From Filosporella fistucella (lineage: Eukaryota; Ascomycota; Leotiomycetes; Helotiales), in NCBI GenBank assembly GCA_030077755.1, contig JAQJZZ010000008.1, forward strand, positions 2,294,001 to 2,358,000: DNA of 64,000 nucleotides, written 5' to 3'. The position numbers and the translations under genes are program-made. The notes beneath the pieces are model-generated. The model did no database searches and was not told the origin of the DNA. It saw nothing but the letters and a program-made list of their open reading frames with translations. This document shows positions 1-9,889 of the stretch, in pieces (the first letter of the stretch is position 1; every line of letters starts with the position of its first letter).

Positions 1-1
1 T

Positions 2-1555
2 GCTAGAGGTGGCCCTCTATTCATCCTCATTGCCTACTCGCTCCTCGCATGTCTGGTTCTTGGCGTAGTCACTGCCATCGTCGAAGTTGCTGCATACCTA
101 CCGATATCTGGAGGAACCATGAGTTACTACGGACACCGCAACGTTTCTAGCAGTCTCGGGTTCGCTATGGGATGGCTCTACTTCTACTCTTTGGGTATAT
201 TAGTACCATATGAAATTACTGCCGCTGGTTTAGTCATTGACTACTGGGATTCACCAATCAACATTGCTGTTTGGATAACAATCTTCATTGTTGTTATTGT
301 AGGACTCAATTGCTTGCCTGTGCAATACTATGGGGAGACCGAGTTTTGGTTTGCTTCCCTGAAAGTTTTCATGATGATTGGTCTTTTGATCCTTTCATTC
401 ATTCTTTTCTGGGGTGGTGGCCGTAAGTTATTGTTATAATCCCTCTAGTACTCATTCTAACACTCTGTAGCAAAGCAAAATGGGATCCTTGGATTTCACT
501 ACTGGAAGGATCCGGGTGCCACCAACGAATTTCTCCTGGAGGGTGCTAGAGGTCGTCTCGTGGCCTTCATCAGTGTGGTTGTCTTGTCCGCCTTCCCTTT
601 CACCTTCGCACCCGAACTTCTCGTCGTCACCGGTGGTGAAATGAAATCTCCACGTCGCAATTTGCCCAAGGCAGCCAAGCGCTACTTCATCCGTCTTGTT
701 GGTTTCTATATCGGCTCTGTCCTCGCCATTGGTATTATCTGCCCATTCAACGATGCTCGTCTCACCGATGGGGGTGTCGGAGCAAAATCCTCGGCATTCG
801 TTGTTGGTATCGCGGATGCTGGTATCAGCGGCTTGGGCTCGGTCATCAATGCTGTGATCATCACTTCCGCCTGGTCTTCTGGAAACTCCTTCCTTTACAT
901 GTCATCGCGCTCTCTCTACTCCCTCTCCATTGCCGGTAATGCACCTAAGGTGTTCAGTAAATGCACCAAAGGAGGAGTTCCATATATGGCTGTCGGAGCT
1001 TCGTCGCTTTTCTGCGCACTTGCATATCTAAACTGCGCAAGCAGTGGCTCAGTCGTGTTGTATGTCGCCAATTTCATTTGTCCGTTTGGAAGTTTCTGTG
1101 AAGCGTACTAATTTTGATTCAGTGGATGGTTCGTGAACCTCACCAATACCAGTGGCTTCATATCCTGGATTTGCTGTTGTATTACCTATCTTCGCTTCCG
1201 CAAAGCTTGTAATGTTCAAGGTCTTCCCAGAGAAAGTATCCCGTACCGATCCTTTATGCAGCCATACGGTGCCTGGGTTTCTCTCGTCGCCTTCGTGATC
1301 TTGACGCTCATCAATGGCTTCGACGTCTTCTTCCCGGGTCGTTTCTCCGCTTCTAGTTTCCTTACCGCATATGTTGGCATCCCAATTTTCCTCGTTATAT
1401 ACTTTGGTCATCGTTTCTGGCATAAGAACGATCCATGGGCACACCCAAGCGAGGAGGTTGACTTGCATAGCGGCATTGACATCGTGTTGGCGAATGAGAC
1501 ACCAGAGGTTCATGCGAATACCTGGAAAAAGAAGTTGCAGGGCATGTTGACTTAG
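2..1555 (+). CDS. Amino-acid permease of the fungal YAT/APC family, 5'-truncated by the window edge
   Basis: Plasma-membrane proton-coupled amino-acid transporter; substrate cannot be told from sequence. Three exons are visible: 2-422, 471-1059 and 1123-1555, with introns of 48 bp (GTAAGT...CTGTAG) and 63 bp (GTATGT...TTCAG). Joined, they give 480 residues without the N-terminus. Hydrophobic membrane segments recur throughout. The family signatures are an N-terminal half with LPISGGTMSYYGHR-like sequence, the central FTFAPELLVVTGGEMKSPRRN block (an E-rich loop typical of fungal permeases) and GWFVNLTNTSGFISW created exactly by the second splice. The C-terminus is a short hydrophilic cytosolic tail. 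The first transmembrane helices and start codon lie left of the window. The family call is safe; orthology to GAP1, proline or dicarboxylic amino-acid permeases is not. Confidence 0.95.
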
Positions 1556-2767
1556 ATTGCGAGATGTATTATAGAGATTCGACTATATATATTCAATTAG
1601 AGAAAGGTATTGCTAACTTATACTAAGTATGAAACAACATGAAGCCTGTTTCTCATCCTATCTTCGTTGTTCTCAAATGGAGACTTATCACTAGCGATTA
1701 TGCCAATCACAACGCAGTTATTCCTCAGTATTTGAGCTTCTGACAACCTCCGCAACTTCCAATGCTTTCTTAGAGGCTCCATAGCGCCTTCTGTGAGTGC
1801 TGGATTAACAAGACCTCAGGAAAGGATTCCTCAGTGTAGAAAGAAATCAAATCAGCACACTATACAGAAATTCGGTTCAGTCATTCGAGCAAATGATGTT
1901 TAACCTATACAATCATTCTATTCATACTAAAACGGACAAGAAATATATATTTCATCACAGTGTCTCTTTTTAAAAATACTTCACAAATCACTCCCAACAC
2001 TAAAACCCATTCTAAAAATAAGACCATACTACATCTAAATTAAGCCCAAGTACAGGAAATGCCCTCCAAATTTCTCTCAATATTCAACCCCCTCGCAATT
2101 TCGTATATCCACCATCTCATCCTTCTCACATCAAATTATAGCGTTGCATCCAGCTTACCACTCCCAACCAAGAGAGGAGATATCGCCAATAGCACAGGGA
2201 AATCAGTTGTCATCGGTTTGGGAGCAGGGATAAGAGGAGGCATCGTGGTACTCTTCATTTGAGTGTTGTGTTGGAACTGCGCGAGGAAGTATGGGCATTA
2301 AGAATGGGAGTGGAATGTCATGCAGGAGAGGAGAAGAGGTGTGAAGTGGGACGAGGGAAGGAATGAAAACGGATGGGTGGTGATTATAGTAGGAATAGAC
2401 ATTCAAAAGGGACCACGAACGGGCAGCAGAGTGCAAGAAGGGTCTGGTGAATGAATATTTTTCCTAGCCAAAGGAGGTGAACATTAGACGAAGAGCGATT
2501 ATGACATATGACCTCTTTTGTTAATTACAGACAAGTGCAAACGATTCCACGGAACTCATCTAAGCTTTGAAGGAACTCCAAAAACCCAATAAAAGCAGAC
2601 ATTATTCACACCGAAACTGCAGGAGGGTATATAATCTTCCACTGAGCCTCATGATATGCTACTTACTCAATATTCTACAACATAGCATCTAATTGCTCCT
2701 CGTACATTGACATTCAAGCTCCCAGCCCTTACCTCTTACCACAAGCCTATACTCGAGTTACCACAAC
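1556..2767. other. Intergenic region with a TATA-like box near its right end
   Basis: AT-rich with no ORF of recognisable origin. A TATATAAT at 2638-2645 sits about 125 bases before the ATG of the small ORF at 2768 and is followed by a pyrimidine-rich stretch, as expected of a fungal promoter. Short ORFs at 2059-2262 (+) and 2203-2436 (-) overlap each other and look like chance. Confidence 0.5.
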
Positions 2768-3139
2768 ATGGACGCAATGATCAACAATGGCATCATACTT
2801 CTCCGAGGTCTCAACACCATGATTCTTAACGATTGTCTTGGTAAAACGGATTCCACGGTCGGAGATCTTAGCGCAATAAGGACATATATATCTTCATCTT
2901 CCATTCTAAGCATATTATATGCTTTGAGATGGGTGTGCGTGTTTCTCCAGTTCTGCACAATATGTTGGGATTTCAGGAAATGGCTTTTGGAAACGGACCT
3001 GGGCAGGAGACCGCGAGGAGGCGTCAAGAAGTTGCAGAAGACTAAAGACAAGGAGTGGGCGCGTAGCGATTCACGCTCGAAGGTGAAGGGAGGGAAGAAG
3101 TATAGTACTATACAAGTAAAGTTTCTATTTGGGACATAA
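2768..3139 (+). CDS. Small hypothetical protein with one hydrophobic segment and a basic tail
   Basis: A single-exon ORF of 123 residues that I do not recognise. In its favour are a good ATG context (ACAACATGG), an upstream TATA-like box at 2638-2645 and a C/T-rich leader. The protein has a hydrophobic, Cys-containing middle (roughly residues 40-70, ALRWVCVFLQFCTICW) that could be one membrane helix or signal anchor, then a Lys/Arg-rich tail (residues 75-115). It stands alone between the permease and MGM101. It could be a lineage-specific gene or a chance ORF; an intron near the 3' end cannot be excluded. Confidence 0.35.
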   Translation: MDAMINNGIILLRGLNTMILNDCLGKTDSTVGDLSAIRTYISSSSILSILYALRWVCVFLQFCTICWDFRKWLLETDLGRRPRGGVKKLQKTKDKEWARSDSRSKVKGGKKYSTIQVKFLFGT

Positions 3140-3635
3140 TGAAACGACCGTTGAAGTTGCTGTCAATAGGTATTGGGAAGTGAGTAAACAAGATTGATCA
3201 CATTCCACTATATATAAGTGTAGAATGTGAAAATGTAATCTAGTATTCGTGCATCTAGCACATAAATGTACAAAATCAGTAGATCCGTGATTTAACGATC
3301 CTTTATCCTATTTTGCTCGCTTGCTCAAAAGGTTAACTGCTAACATGCTACTTAGCAACCGATAGATTGCTGATGTGGTAGCTAGGGAAAGACTTCTCCT
3401 GTGCGCTCTACTCATGGAGATCTGTTTGTGGTTTTTGTGGTGAGAGGAGTATGAATTACACTAGTGCGGCAAGCTATGTCAAGATTAGGAGTTGAATCGG
3501 GATATCAGAGAAGATGTATGTCATATCTTACAATGTTGAGATGCCGAGCCCAATCTATTCCGCTCATTAACCATTGATATATGCGTTGTTCTCCTATGGT
3601 ACACCTTTTACACCGACCAGCCAAACAGGCAGGAT
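3140..3635. other. Intergenic, nothing recognised
   Basis: About 500 bases between the small ORF and the end of MGM101. No conserved ORF, RNA gene or repeat was seen. It probably holds the 3' UTRs of both neighbours, which converge here. Confidence 0.5.
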
Positions 3636-4537
3636 TTATGCACCGAATTTCGACTCCTTGTACGGGTATCTAACCTCATCGTCCTTCCTCAGCCACAACT
3701 GCTTCTTCTTTTTGCTTGGTAAATGTTCGACCCAGATCTGTTTAGCTTTCTCCTTCATGAATTTTCTTATGTATCGAGGGTCCCATAGCTCACTCGCTAC
3801 ACCAAGATCTTTGCAGCATCGCATTAACGCATTCGATTTGCACCCTTCGGTGGCAGTGGGGATGCCTTCAGGGTTGAAATAATCTTGTTCGCCTCGCGCA
3901 ACTGATACTAATCTGCGGATTGTCAATACATGGTCCAACAAAATCAAAAGATTGTAAAATACCGTCCATGAGCAACAAGTGCATATTCCCTTGTGATGCT
4001 CTTTGGTGTGACGATAGTCTCCCCTCTCGGTGCTAATCCCCAACCTCCTGGCCCAAAAGCTTTATTCAGGATCCTTCGATATTTGATTTCTGGCAGGTAT
4101 ATAATTCCATCTGGCTTGACCTCTACATCATCAAATGGTATAGGTGCCATCAATACCTCGGATGCCTCTTTCGAGAATGGTTGCGCGGAGAGTCCATGGA
4201 AAGATCGTGTCCAGTCAACCTGCCGACTCCCTTCATCAAGAATCAACGGCTCATCTGCCAGGCCTCCAGCCATATCCTTGATAGGCGACTGATCATCTAT
4301 TGAAACTGGTTTCGATTGTGCAGGGGTTGGTTTTGCTGTCTCGGTGGTCTTACGAGCATAGCTAGAAGCTGGCGTTGCCGTATACAGTTGGCTTGACGAA
4401 AATGCTCTCGATGTCTGTCTGGCGCATGTTCTTAGAACTACTGGCCGTGAAGCAGAAGATCTCAATGCTCTTTGAACATTTCCTGATGAAGCTTCTGCAA
4501 AAATTGAGCGTGCCACTCTGGGTATTAAAGACGCCAT
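3636..4537 (-). CDS. MGM101: Mitochondrial genome maintenance protein MGM101
   Basis: MGM101 is a Rad52-like single-strand-annealing protein of mitochondrial nucleoids, needed for mtDNA maintenance and recombination in yeasts. Exons are 4537-3963 and 3912-3636 on the minus strand, with a 50-bp intron (3913-3962, GTATTT...CGCAG) whose removal restores [16 protein letters not shown]. The product is 283 residues. The N-terminal ~50 residues are rich in Arg/Ser/Ala and lack acids, a mitochondrial presequence, followed by a low-complexity linker. The core from about residue 100 carries family blocks such as [23 protein letters not shown] and [10 protein letters not shown], and ends in a basic, Lys-rich tail (KKKKQLW) that binds DNA in the family. 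The start is the first ATG before the presequence. Neighbouring COA4, on the same strand, is also mitochondrial. Confidence 0.95.
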
Positions 4538-4780
4538 GATTGATGTAGTTAATAAGTTGCACGCGAAATTCGCGATAATGTTGTAATCGCGAAGTCACGT
4601 TTTGACGTATCTTATGATGATCCTAGATTTCCAACGACAACACCAAGGCTCAGAGACAGTGGATAGATAGTACATGAATTGTCTTGAAGGTGACGGCACA
4701 TTGAGTGGCGATGTTCTAGTCCTACAATAATCTTACACTACGCCGAAAAACTGACTGTCGGTCGCCGAATGCAGCCCCCC

Positions 4781-5222
4781 TCAAGCATCCTTTGAGTCTG
4801 TCCTCTTGTCATTCTCATGCGCCTTCCAACACTTCTTGAAACTCTCCATCTATAAAATCATTCCATAAGTCAGTGAAATGATACGGGCAAGCCTCACACA
4901 CGTGATATGGTCTGAAGATCGCTAAAAACGGAAAGGTGCTGCTCACCTCCTCTTTGCATTGCCTCCAGTCTTTCTTTTCAAAATAGCAGTCTGTCATTCT
5001 CATATTCTCGACTGGCTGAATATCAGTACTTGCTCTGGCCATTTAAGATCCTTTGATGGCAAAAACGTACCAGAACATCCGGTGCTGAAAATCCGCTTGT
5101 CCCTGCACAAGAAAGTCTTAGTGCGTTGAGTTGCTCGTTGGGACCACAACTTACCACTCATCCGGTTCATCATCAGCCTCGACCGCTGCAGCATTTTTTG
5201 CATCACTCTCTGACTTTGACAT
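4781..5222 (-). CDS. COA4: Twin CX9C protein, COA4/CMC3-type cytochrome c oxidase assembly factor
   Basis: A small intermembrane-space protein of the CHCH family; the homologues support cytochrome c oxidase assembly and are imported and oxidised by the Mia40 relay. The gene is split into four tiny exons: 5222-5155, 5102-5071, 5011-4947 and 4849-4781, encoding 77 residues. Splice sites were chosen because together they keep the frame and create two exact CX9C pairs (TGC-x9-TDC and RQC-x9-KKC), separated by FEKKDW as in animal COA4. The acidic N-terminus has no cleavable presequence, as usual for Mia40 substrates. Its ATG lies only 77 bases from the divergent ATG of BPL1. COA4 rather than another CX9C protein is favoured by the DWRQC block. 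Confidence 0.9.
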
Positions 5223-5299
5223 TGTGTGTTGTTTTGAGAAGAGTCGAACGACTTTGGAATTGGTTTAACCTGGCCTCGGCTGCTAGGTCTTGATTAGCA
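5223..5299. promoter_or_regulatory. 77-bp bidirectional promoter between COA4 and BPL1
   Basis: Only 77 bases separate the ATG of COA4 (minus) from the ATG of BPL1 (plus). Both leaders and core promoter elements must fit here or overlap the coding regions. No TATA box is visible. Shared, TATA-less control is the simplest reading. Confidence 0.7.
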
Positions 5300-7488
5300 A
5301 TGGCCTCCAGGAGGATGAATGTTCTTGTCTACTCAGGTATTGCATCCTTGTTTTCTAGCTAAACCTCGACTAATAAAATCATTCAGGTAATGGGAGTACT
5401 GTCGAATCTGTTCGTCACTGTCTGTACACTTTGCGACGACTACTATCTCCAAATTATGCTGTCATTCCCGTGACCGACAACGTGATTTTGAAAGAACCAT
5501 GGACAGCTTCATGTGCCCTTCTGGTATTTCCAGGCGGGGCCGATATGGGTTACTGTCGGTCCTTGAACGGAGAAGGGAATCGCCGTATCGACCAATATGT
5601 TCGTCGAGGTGGATCTTATCTTGGCTTTTGCGCTGGAGGGTACTACGGATCGTCTCGTTGCGAGTTTGAAGTTGGCAATAGAGTATTGGAAGTGATTGGA
5701 CCACGCGAGCTGTCATTCTTCCCCGGAACATGTCGTGGCTGTGCATTCAAGGGATTCGTATATCACAGTGAAGCAGGAGCAAAAGCAGTTCAATTGAAAG
5801 TTGAGAAGACGGCCTTCAAGGCTGAACTTGTCCCGGAGGCGTTCAAATCGTATTACAATGGAGGAGGCGTTTTTGTCGACGCTAGAAAGTATGCCAGCAA
5901 GGGTGTTGAGATACTTGCAACCTATGCTGAGGATCTTGATGTTGAGGGGGGCGAGGGTCCGGCTGCGATTGTATATTGTAAGATTGGTGAAGGAGGTGCT
6001 TTGCTCACTGGACCGCATCCTGAGTGAGTTCTCCACTAAGCTCTGAGACGTGACTCATTATTGTCAGGTTTGCTGCAGTGAACCTCGATTCAAACGCAGA
6101 TGGTCCCGATTATCCAAAAATGGTAAAAGCTTTGGCGGAGGACGACACATCGAGAGTCAATTTCTTGAAAGAATGTTTGGCAAAGCTAGGCTTAATTGTC
6201 AGCCAGGAGACATCTTCGGTACCGTCCCTTTCTAGACTACATCTTTCTTCCCTGCATCACTTCTTGATTCCAGAATTGTTGGTGTCTTGGGAAGAGCTCA
6301 TCACAAGAGAAGGCGGTGAAGAGTATATCAAAGGAGAAAATGATACCTTCCATCTCGAGACGCAGGACTCTAGATGGACGTTGAATTCTCTTGTCAAATC
6401 GCTTCCTTTACCTGCTGTCAAAAAAGGGGAAGAACGCACGGCTGATGACGCGAGTGATATTGGTTCGGATGACAGAATAGTCGACTATAATACCATTACC
6501 AAACGTCTCATTCCACACGAATCTGAATGGCCAGGCGCAAAAGAAACACCTTACTTCAACCACAATTCGTACTTCGCCAATCTGCGAGCGTACCAGCTAG
6601 AGCAGAACAGCGAAGCAGAAGAATTTGGCAAATATTTGATGTATGGGGAGGTGGTTACCAGTACTAACACGATTCTTGAGAAGTACGATTGTCACCCAGA
6701 GACGATGTATCATGCTAAATTGATGTAGAAATCCGAAACTTCTTTCAAGCCTTCCAGCGGGCTTCACAGCTTCAGCAACAACTCAGGTCGCTGGGCGAGG
6801 CAGAGGCTCGAACGTCTGGGTATCCCCCATGGGCTGCCTGATCTTCTCGACTTGCATGAAACACCCTATGGAACTCAGCAACACAGCCCCCGTAGTGTTC
6901 ATCCAATACCTTGCCGCCATCGCCATAGTTGAAGGTATTCAATCCTACGACCGAGGCTACCAAAATCTGCCTGTAAAACTTAAATGGCCGAACGATATCT
7001 ATGCTCGAGATCCCTCAAAGCCAGATAAGAAAGAGTATGTAAAAATTGGTGGAATTTTAGTCAATTCATCCTACTCAGCTGGAAATTATGACCTCGTCGT
7101 AGGTATTGGTCTAAATACCACCAATGCTGCGCCAACAACCTCTCTCAACGCTCTCCTCCCACCAAATCTCGCACCCATCACCCTCGAGAAACTTCTGGCG
7201 CGTATTCTCACCAAATTCGAAAACATCTACAAAAGTTTTTGTCGAACTGGGTTTGATCATCAATTAGAGCAATTATATTATAAACACTGGTTACATACAG
7301 ATCAGATTGTGACATTGGAGGCGGAGGGAGGGGCGAGAGCAAGAATAAAGGGCATCACGAGGAACTGGGGATTGCTGCAGGCGGAGGAATTGGGATGGGA
7401 GGATAGGCCGACTGGGAAGGTGTGGGAATTGCAGAGTGACAGTAATAGTTTTGATTTCTTTAAGGGGTTACTGAAACGGAAGGTCTAG
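5300..7488 (+). CDS. BPL1: Biotin-protein ligase (holocarboxylase synthetase) BPL1
   Basis: Attaches biotin through biotinyl-5'-AMP to a lysine of pyruvate carboxylase and acetyl-CoA carboxylase. Four exons, 5300-5336, 5387-6023, 6068-6682 and 6729-7488, give 682 residues. The N-terminal ~230 residues form the GATase/DJ-1-like domain found in fungal ligases (FPGGADMGYCRSL, YLGFCAGGYYG). The catalytic domain starts near residue 420 (GEVVTSTNT) and contains the biotinyl-AMP loop GRGRGSNVWVSPMG and LKWPNDIYA; a C-terminal cap domain follows. The 46-bp third intron (6683-6728) holds an apparent in-frame TAG just before its acceptor; removing it rejoins NTILEK with NPKLLSSLPAGF, so the gene is intact and not frameshifted. 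The start is the first ATG, within the tiny first exon. Confidence 0.96.
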
Positions 7489-7788
7489 GAGAAGGACTAG
7501 ATATATAGAAAATTCAAGTAGGCTGAGGACATTTAGAGATTCTTGGATTCCTCGAAGGCATATCAAGCGGATTTTGTTCCTTGGATGTGAATACTTGATA
7601 GCTTTAGATACACTCTCGAGTCCCCAGCCACTTCAATGGCGCAAAATTAATGCACGAAAAACGGCGCAATTCTCCATAAAATTCAAAAGCCACTGTAACC
7701 ACGAGTTCAGAAGAAGCTCAAATACTTTTTGTATTCAGAAGCTAATGCAGTGCCAAAGTCCATGATCTCCGATCCTCTAAGTTTAATC

Positions 7789-8427
7789 TCAACGCAACTT
7801 TCTTGGTCTTTTCCTAACGGACCTCGAAGCCCTACCCATAGACTTGGGGGCCTTCTGTGCCTTTGGCGCATTATCTCCCTCACTCCCAGGTACAGCAGGT
7901 AGCTTCTCTGCCTTCTGCACCTCAGATGCCTTCAATTTCCCCTTCTTCTCCTTCCGCTTCTTTGACAAGTCCTCGTGTTCATCATCGTCCAGTGAATAGA
8001 AGACACGGATTGCCTCCCTATAATCTCCAGTGAGACAATACAAGTCATTTGCGACCCAGTATTTGAACTTGATCCAGTGGATGAGATTATGAAATCGTTC
8101 GCTTTGGAATATGTAGAGAAGGTAAAAGGCAAGAAGAGAGGTTAGAGAAAAGAGATAGAAGAGAAACCCTCGCCAGCCGCATGGTTGAGAGAGACAGGAT
8201 TTGAAATAGGCATCATGCATTCCACTCCCTAAGTATGTGTTCCAGGCCCAAAATTCTTCGATGTCCATCGCAAGCCTGGTACCTAACTCCTCCCAACCGC
8301 CTATAAAATAAATGAAACCCAGTGCGAAAGCAATGCAAAGCGTCTTCCCGAACGTGAGATATGCCCAGACCCTTCGCATGTTCCTTGTAAATGTTTCTTG
8401 GAAACTGGTGAACGCCTGAAACGCCAT
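7789..8427 (-). CDS. Hypothetical two-TM membrane protein with a basic tail
   Basis: A single-exon protein of 212 residues that I do not recognise. Two hydrophobic segments are clear: residues about 20-37 (CIAFALGFIYFIGGW) and about 85-105 (FLFYLFSLTSLLAFYLLYIF). Between them lies a short loop with Cys-x4-Cys (CLSQPC). The C-terminal third is highly charged and ends in a Lys/Arg-rich run (SVRKRPRKLR), probably cytosolic. I place the start at the first true ATG (8427, MAFQAF); four upstream codons are open but start with TTG. It begins only 47 bases after the stop of the cysteine-rich gene in front of it, so its promoter may lie inside that gene, or an upstream exon is missed. Confidence 0.7.
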   Translation of the reverse strand: MAFQAFTSFQETFTRNMRRVWAYLTFGKTLCIAFALGFIYFIGGWEELGTRLAMDIEEFWAWNTYLGSGMHDAYFKSCLSQPCGWRGFLFYLFSLTSLLAFYLLYIFQSERFHNLIHWIKFKYWVANDLYCLTGDYREAIRVFYSLDDDEHEDLSKKRKEKKGKLKASEVQKAEKLPAVPGSEGDNAPKAQKAPKSMGRASRSVRKRPRKLR

Positions 8428-8474
8428 GTTGTCCGACAATGCTTTGCTACAGGAGATAAAGAAATAGAGGAGAG

Positions 8475-8947
8475 TTATGCCTTGGTGGTGAAATCGGTCT
8501 CAGTGGGAAGAAGCCCACCGTCGGATGCCTTCTCGCAGGTACATGCGTCTGAACTTGTTAGTCTTGACTCAAAATATGTTTTGTATTGAACACACCGGCA
8601 GGTCGAGATCCGCAGGAGCAGAGAGAGCCACTTGGGGTAGTATTTTCAGTTGATGCGCGGTCACAAGTGCAGGATCCAGCAGGACGGGCACCTGAGTAAA
8701 GTCAGTCTTGTTTACGATGTTAAGTTGATTTAACGTACGACATGAGCAGCGGGGTCCCTCGACTTTGTTCTCGGTCTCTGCCTTATCACAGCTGCAATGG
8801 AGCGCTGACTTCTGTCCGCAAGAACATTTGGCTTGGGTAGCGCTGAGTGTCAAAATTAGTAACGTCGTCGTAGAAGGTACAGAATTGGGTTGCCTACCAA
8901 ACGCAGCCTTGGCCGCTCTTACCACAGCAGGTACTTGGTGGTGCCAT
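8475..8947 (-). CDS. Cysteine-rich metallothionein-like protein
   Basis: Four exons (8947-8898, 8842-8739, 8691-8596, 8548-8475) encode 107 residues with 16 cysteines. The cysteines fall almost entirely in C-x-C pairs: CSCG, CSCDKA, RCSCR, SCTCDRAS, CSCGS and ACTCEKAS. Each of the last three exons carries one module, with introns close to the module joints. This pattern resembles small fungal Cys-rich proteins thought to bind copper or zinc; no enzyme domain is present. Metal binding is inference from spacing alone. Splice sites all follow GT-AG, and only this combination keeps the frame to a stop. The start ATG is preceded by a normal purine-rich context. It is the upstream neighbour of the two-TM gene. 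Confidence 0.85.
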
Positions 8948-9889
8948 TTTGAAGTTTATTGTTTGCTGGTATGAAGAATTGGTGTTGGAGTTATAAATGG
9001 ATGGGAAGTCTGCGTGAAGAGAATTGTTTGTAGTTGAGATATGGTTTGGAAGTGGAATGTAGTGATAGACGGCCTTTCCTTGCTTTATGTAGCCTTGCGA
9101 AGAATGTGGGATGACCTTGTGCTGTGAAATAGCTCCATGGTGATTGGTCAGTATTTAAACTAAGTTCTTATCGTGGAACAATCGGGGTGGCGTTCGCTTT
9201 CGCCTCTCGACTAGAAGTGACAAACTGAGACTGTAGCAGCTTGCTTCATGACAACTACTTCCTTTTCATTGGCAGTATGCATGACACATATTGGCATTCT
9301 TCGGTTTGCTGACAAAGGATTAGCTACTTGAGTTATTGAAGATATTCTCAAGTGTGGTAATCAGCGATTAATTCTCTGCAAGGCTAAAGTGCACAGAGCT
9401 GTTTCGTCTAGATCTGATGTGGAGACACGACATGGCTTCAAATCTAAGTACAGTCTATCCCCATCGCTGTATTGAACTTCTGTGTCGTGCTAGGGGGATA
9501 TCAATAGCCTTTTGGAGCTAAGAATTGGATTGGTATGTGTCATTTCATTCCGTTCTCCTTTTCCATTTCCTGTTGCAAGTATTTTAGCAAAAGATAAATA
9601 TGGAACTTATTTTAATTTGACAGCCTTGAATCATCACCTCTTCATGAAAGATTAGTCAAGAAGCCACTTGAATGCAAAGTAATTCAAATATCTGTTACCT
9701 TCGGCCGAAGTGTTAGACTTCATATCGCCATTTCACTTTCCTTTACTCTTGATTTAAAAGCTCAACTCAATTCCATCGCACTCAAGCAAACGGAAGCCCA
9801 TGGTAACTGTTGAGACACAGAACGACGCCAGACACAAGAATGGTCAATTACATTTGCCAATTACAAGTATCGATTACACTTATCAATTC
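8948..9889. other. Intergenic region between the Cys-rich gene and the mannosyltransferase
   Basis: About 940 bases, AT-rich, with no supported ORF. It must contain the promoter of the minus-strand Cys-rich gene (near 8948-9200) and the 3' UTR of the mannosyltransferase. I saw no clear metal-response element. Confidence 0.5.

Noticed and set aside
6660..6740. Apparent nonsense mutation in BPL1 (in-frame TAG at 6726)
   Set aside because: A 46-bp GT-AG intron (6683-6728) with a GCTAAAT branch removes it and restores the conserved NPKLLSSLPAGF segment.
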